Assembly (NCBI RefSeq): GCF_900496995.4
Contig: NW_024470389.1
Location: 143,483 to 207,482, forward strand
Origin: Aquila chrysaetos chrysaetos
Lineage: Eukaryota; Chordata; Aves; Accipitriformes; Accipitridae
Direction: 5' to 3'
Length of the DNA stretch: 64,000 bases
Shown: piece by piece, positions 55,821-64,000 of the stretch
Layout: the number at the start of each line of letters is the position of its first letter
Numbering within the stretch: the stretch's first letter is position 1
Made by a program: the position numbers and the translations under genes
Notes under the pieces: model-generated
What the model was told of the DNA's origin: nothing
The model's database searches: none
Seen by the model: the letters and a program-made list of their open reading frames with translations, nothing else

Positions 55821-56739
55821 AAAGGGGTCCGGGAGGGATGGAACGTTCTTTAAGAAGGAAATCTTTAACGGCTCAGGACCAGGCTATTCCCGCGCCGCGA
55901 GTCGAACCGCCGAGGAAACGACCGGCCTGGCTGAACGGGGAGCTTTTGCTGGGAGTCAGGAAAAAAAGGAGAGTTTATCATCTCCGGAGGAAAGGGCGGG
56001 CAAGTTGGTGAGGAGTACGGGGATCTTGTGAGGTCATGCAGAGAGGAAATTAGAAAGTGCAGAAGCTCGGCTAGAACTAATCTGGCCACTGCCGTAAGGG
56101 ACAACCAAAAAAGGTTTTTACAATACGTTAACAGTAAAAAGAATCCCAAGGAGAAGATCTATCCTTTAATGGATACAGAGGGGACGTCGCCACCAGAGGT
56201 GAGGAAGAGGCCGAGGTGCTTCACGCCGCCTTTGCCTCAGTCCTTTAAAATCGGAGGACCGGTCATCCTCAGGGTACAACCCCGCCCCTGAGCGGGAAGG
56301 TGAGGATGAAGAGCAAGACAATCCCCCTTCATCCAGGAGGAATTAGTCAGGGACCTCCTACGCCGTCTGGACACTCAGGGATCTATGGGACCCGGCGGGA
56401 TCCGTCCAATAGTACTGAGGGAACTGGCAGGTTCCTGGGGGCTCGGCAACCTGAGCTCCTTCCTGGGACCATGTGACCGCGCCTAGCGGATGAGTGGAAA
56501 GGCAGTGGACGTTGTCTACCTGCACTTCAAGCACGGCGCGTTGAACGCCGTCTCTCATGGCAATGCTCCTTGAGAAGCTGGCGGCTCCGGGCCCGGGGCG
56601 AGTGTCCTCTTCGCTTGGTGAAACGCCGGCCGGAACGGCCGAGCCCAGAAGGGTTGCGTGAAGAAGTTAAATCTGGTTGGGAACGGTCCGAGTGGTGTTC
56701 CCCAGGGCTCCGGTGTTGTGGTGCCGGTTCTGTTTAATG

Positions 56740-56965
56740 GTCTTATTCATGAGCTGGATGATTTTATCCATGACCTGGATGATCTTTATCCATGACCTGG
56801 ATGATCTTTATCGATGACCTGGATGATCTTTATCGATGACCTGGATGATCTTTCTCATGACCTGGATGATCTTTATCGATGACCTGGATGATCTTTCCAT
56901 GACCTGGATGATCTTTATCGATGACCTGGATGATCTTTATCCATGACCTGGATGATCTTTATCCA
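56740..56965 (+). repeat. 22-bp array in the second CR1 copy, about 10 copies
   Basis: Same unit as at 33555-33868 (CATGACCTGGATGATCTTTA plus TC) with about four fewer copies. Confidence 0.93.
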
Positions 56966-57174
56966 TGACCTGGACGAGAAGATCGAGCGCACCCCACGGC
57001 AAGTTTGTGACGACGCCAAGTTGGGAGGGAGGGGGTCGATCCCTGGAGCGTAGGGAGGATCTCCGGAGGGATCTGGACAGGCTGGGCCCACGGGTTGAGG
57101 CCAATCGTACGAGGTTCACCAAGGCCGAGGGCCGGGTCCCGCGCTCGGGTCGCACCGACCCCGCGCAGCGCTAC

Positions 57175-57608
57175 CTTTTTTCTGAAAGAGACATTTAACA
57201 GATTTATCTCGCCGTCCAGCTGTCTGCGAACGGGCAGACTCACCGCCGTGTGCCGACCTCCGAGAACTCGCCGAACGAAAACCCGTTGTCAACGCGGAGA
57301 AGCGGCCGCTTGCACAGCAGCCGCTGTTGGCGCGGCCCAAGCTGCCATCGTTGCGCAAAGGACGTGGAAAACGGTCGAGAACAATAATAGTGAACAATCC
57401 TTTCCGAAGGTACCCAAACAAGCGCCGACTCGAGGCTACAACTCGGCGCAAATCGGGGTTTCCGGAGCGTACGGCCGGAGCGTTAAGACACAAACGCGCG
57501 CCATATTCTTCATTTAACGTCACCGAGAGGTTCTCGCCGAGAGCGACGCCTCTCCGGCCAACGCGCCGGGACCGCCGGCGAGGCGAGCGCCTCGAGCCCC
57601 GGCTTCGG
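57175..57608. other. Second copy of the unidentified insert
   Basis: Matches 34064-34500 apart from small indels; flanked by the same CR1 breakpoints. Confidence 0.55.
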
Positions 57609-58139
57609 TTTCGGGCCCCTCGCTACGGAAAGACGTCGAGGTGCCGGAGCGCGTCCGGAGAAGGGCGCCCGAGCTGGCGAAGGGGCTGGAGCGCAAGGAG
57701 AAGGGGCTGGAAGCCGGCGAGGGGCGGCTGAGGGACCCGGGGCGGCTCGCTCGGGAGAAGAGGAGGCCGAGGGAGACCTCGCCGCTCTCGCGACGCCCCC
57801 GAGAGGAGTCGCGGCGAGGGGGGGTGCCGCGCTCTGCTCTCGGTAACCGGGGTAGGAGAGGAAGCGCCGCGAGCCGGCCGGGGCAAGGTTTGGGTCGGAT
57901 TCGGGGAAAAACGTTCCTGCCGCGAGGGCGGTCAGCCGCCGGACCGGGCTGCCCGGGGCACTCGGTGATCTCGACGGGCTCGTCCGACCTCGACGAGCCT
58001 CCGATCCTCTCCTCCTCCCCGCCCCGCCCCCCCCGGGTCCGTCCCCTCCCCCGCTCTCGCCGCCCCGTGACCGACCCCGGGGGACGCGGGACCGCGGCCG
58101 TGGGGGGAGGGCTCCACAGGGGCCCCGGCGGGTCCCGTG

Positions 58140-58710
58140 GGTCTCGGTGGGGCCCTATGGGGGCTCTGTGGGCTCTATGGGGGCTCTGTGGGCTCTATAG
58201 GGCATCTGTGGGGCTCTATATAGGATCTATGGGGCCCTATAGGGGCTCTATGGGCTCTCTGGGTCTCTCTGGGGCCCTATAAGCTGTATGGGGCTCTATA
58301 GGGTCTCTATGGGCTCAGTAGGGCATCTGTGGGCAGTATAGGGCATCTATGGGGCCCTATAGGGGCTCTATGGGTCTCTCTGGGGCCCTATAAGGGCTGT
58401 ATGGGGCTCTATAGGGTCTCTATGGGCTCAATAGGGCATCTGTGGGGCAGTATAGGGCATCTATGGGGCCCTATAGGGGCTCTATGGGGTCTCTCTGGGG
58501 CCCTATAAGGGCTGTATGGGGCTCTATAGGGTCTCTATGGGCTCAATAGGGCATCTCTGTGGGCAGTATAGGGCATCTATGGGGCCCTATAAGGGCTGTA
58601 TGGGGCTCTATAGGGTCTCTATGGGCTCAATAGGGCATCTGTGGGCTCTATAGGGGATCTATGGGCTCTCTAGGGCATCTATGGGGCTCTCTAGGGCATC
58701 TATGAGGCAG
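58140..58710 (+). repeat. Second copy of the CTATAGGG-type minisatellite
   Basis: Same units as 35040-36285, about 670 bases shorter. Confidence 0.93.
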
Positions 58711-58984
58711 AGGGGGGTTCTATGGGGCAACAAGGGGGGGAGGACTCGGCTCGGCCTCCCCCCCCCGCGGGAATGTGTCACCTCGCCGGGGACACTTGTC
58801 ACCTCCCCGATGACAAAGTGGACGCCGTGTTCGGGCCGGCTGCCAGCCCCCCCCCTCCTCCTCCTGCTCCCATCCCAGCCCCACGGCCGGCCCACGGCGC
58901 CTCGTTCGGGAGGGGAACGAGATACGAATCCCCCCACCATGTCCCGATATAGACCTGGCAGCGACGAGGTGTCACCACCCCCGC

Positions 58985-59285
58985 GGGTGATGGGACATTG
59001 GCCAGGGATGCCGGCGTCCCAGCCCCATAGACACCCCACATCAGGCATCCAGGCGTCCCAGCCCCATAGACCCCCACATAGGGGTCCCAGGTGTCCCAGC
59101 CCCATAGACACCCACACATAGAGGAATGAGGCGTCCCTGCCCCATAGACACCCCACATGTCGGGGTCCCAGGGGGTCCAGCCCCATAGAGACCCCACACA
59201 TAGGGGAATGAGGCGTCCCAGCCCCACAGACACCCCCACATAGGGGTCCCAGACGTCCAGCCCCACAGACACCCCCCACATCCCA
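58985..59285 (+). repeat. Second copy of the M-CAT-bearing minisatellite
   Basis: Matches 36585-36960 with two or three fewer units; GAGGAATGAGG is retained near 59121. Confidence 0.85.
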
Positions 59286-59414
59286 CCCCTCGCTCTGCCC
59301 CATAGATCACGCTGCAGGGTGGGTACGTGGGGCCCGCATGCCTGGAGCCCCAGAGGGACGCCGTGGGGCTGGGAAGGGGGGGGGGGGCTGCCCCCCCTCC
59401 CCTCCTCCCCCTCC

Positions 59415-59474
59415 CTTATCAGCCCCCCCCCAGGAATGCTCCTCCCCCCCTCCCTGCCCACGGCGCCCTATAAA
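59415..59474 (+). promoter_or_regulatory. MYH6: Promoter of the third myosin gene: GATA, M-CAT and TATA
   Basis: CTTATC at 59415-59420, AGGAATG at 59432-59438 and TATAAA at 59469-59474. All three elements are unchanged although the surroundings have many indels. Confidence 0.7.
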
Positions 59475-59574
59475 GGCCGTGGGGGCTGAGGGCCGCGGTA
59501 GGTCCCGGCGTGGGGGCAGAGAGAGAGAGGAGGGTGGGGGGGGATGTGGGGTGCGGATCTGGGGGGCAGAGGGG

Positions 59575-60545
59575 GGATATGGGGGGGTATGGGGTGTACA
59601 GGGGGGCTATGGGGCACGGGGGGCTTGGGGCACAAAGGGGTCTCTAAGGCATAAGGATCTATGGGGCACAGGGGGGATATGGGGTGTACAGGGGGGCTAT
59701 GGGGCACAGGGATCTATGGGGCACAAGGATCTATGGGGTGCAGGGATCCATGGGGCACAGGGATCTATGGGCACCCGGGGGCTATGGGGCACAAAGGGGG
59801 TCTATAAGGCATAAGGATCTATGGGGCACAGGGGACTATGGGGCACAAAGGGGGGCTGTGGGGCTCACAGGGAGGGCTATGGGGCACAAAGGGGGTCTAT
59901 GGGGCACGGGGATCTATGGGGCACAGGGAGGCTATGGTGTGCCGGGGGGTTATGGGCACAGGAGGGTCTATAAGGCATAGGAACTATGGGGCACTGGGAT
60001 CTATGGGGCGCAGGATCTATGGGGTGCATGCATCCATGGGGCGCAGCCCCTCACCCTCCCCACGCCCCCCCCAGCTCCCTCCAGCTTACTTGCCAGACCC
60101 ACAGGCTGCAGGTGAGGACGGCGCCGTGGGGCAGCCGTGGGGCTGGGCGCTTCGGGGGGGGGGGGTCGGGATAGGGCAGGCGTCGCTATAGGCTCGGCGC
60201 ATCGCTATGGGGCGGGGGGGGGGGGGGTTGCATGTGGGGCTGGGGGTGGCTATAGGGGTCCGGGCATGGGGCCAGACGTCGCCATGGGGCCAGACGTCGC
60301 TCTGGGGGTCCGGGCATCGCTATGGGGCAGGAGAAGGTCGTTTTGTGGAGCTGGGGTGTCTATAGGGGGTCCGGGCATCGCTATGGGCAAGGAGAGGTCT
60401 GTTTGTGGGGCTGGGGGTGGCTGTAGGGGTCCGGGCATGGGGCCAGACGTCGCTATGGGGCCAGACGTTGCTCTGGGGGTCCGGGCATCGCTATGGGGCA
60501 GGAGAAGGTCTGTTTGTGGGGCTGGGGTGGCTGTAGGGGTCCCGG
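59575..60545 (+). repeat. Minisatellites in the 5' intron of the third myosin gene
   Basis: Second copies of the arrays at 37250-37725 and 37910-38470, separated by the candidate 15-bp exon at 60097-60111. Confidence 0.88.
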
Positions 60546-60662
60546 CTCGTCTCTGGGGTCTCCGCCCGGAGGGGAGTCGGGGCGGGGGGGGCTGGGCGCT
60601 ATGGGGCCGTCCCGCGGCCGTAGGGGCCCCCCCCGTGACGCGGGGCCTCGCCGTGGGTCAGG

Positions 60663-63966
<3,304 letters not shown>

Positions 63967-64000
63967 GTGAGTGGGTCGAGGAGGACGCCCGGTTGGCCGT

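Larger units (their letters stand above)
55823..57975 (+). mobile_element. Second copy of the degenerate CR1 LINE
   Basis: Same structure as 32660-34876, with the same internal deletion, a 22-bp array and the 435-bp insert, so all these predate the duplication. It carries many additional small indels. Confidence 0.87.

Overview
The window looks like a GC-rich avian microchromosome segment. The evidence is CR1-type LINE remnants, very GC-rich exons with short introns, a different minisatellite in almost every intron and spacer, and the vertebrate synteny PCK2 - MYH7 - MYH6. No species can be named from the sequence alone.

Layout. (1) 1-8.76 kb, minus strand: the 5' two-thirds of PCK2 (mitochondrial phosphoenolpyruvate carboxykinase), seven exons running off the left edge. 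Its introns are full of minisatellites, including about 2.9 kb of a 21-bp unit. A CpG-rich block with NRF-1, YY1 and ETS motifs (10.18-10.62 kb) is the likely PCK2 promoter. (2) 10.6-13.0 kb: no gene seen; a TAAT-rich low-complexity stretch, then a purine-rich one. (3) 13.0-31.4 kb, plus strand: a complete sarcomeric myosin heavy chain gene with MYH7-type signatures, 39 coding exons, a C-terminus ending GLNEE and a poly(A) signal. (4) 31.4-38.6 kb: intergenic minisatellites, a degenerate CR1 carrying its own 22-bp array and a 435-bp foreign insert, then a TATA/GATA/M-CAT promoter. (5) 38.6-54.8 kb, plus strand: a second myosin gene with MYH6-type signatures in its 5' 28 exons, but a 3' part (exon 29 on) almost identical, introns included, to that of the first gene. 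(6) 54.8-60.6 kb: a second copy of the intergenic unit (CR1, insert, promoter). (7) 60.6-64.0 kb: the first seven coding exons of a third myosin gene, a copy of the second gene's 5' end, cut by the window edge.

The most interesting feature is the arrangement MYH7 / spacer / (MYH6 5' + MYH7-like 3') / spacer copy / MYH6 5'. This is what unequal crossing-over between MYH7 and MYH6 (an anti-Lepore-type event) would leave, with the switch inside an intronic minisatellite. A false duplication in the assembly predicts a similar picture. The sharp rise in single-base indels after about 54.4 kb makes that alternative serious. Other notable points are the exact loss of one motor-domain intron from the MYH6-type gene, a patchwork of converted and diverged tracts between the two genes, and a minisatellite born inside a CR1 reverse-transcriptase segment.

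Both complete myosin genes contain several one-base indels, nearly all homopolymer length changes. Allowing for them gives reading frames of about 1,937 and 1,938 codons, so I read the genes as functional and the breaks mainly as consensus errors. MYH7 and MYH6 products are thick-filament motors of heart and slow muscle; PCK2 makes phosphoenolpyruvate from oxaloacetate inside mitochondria.
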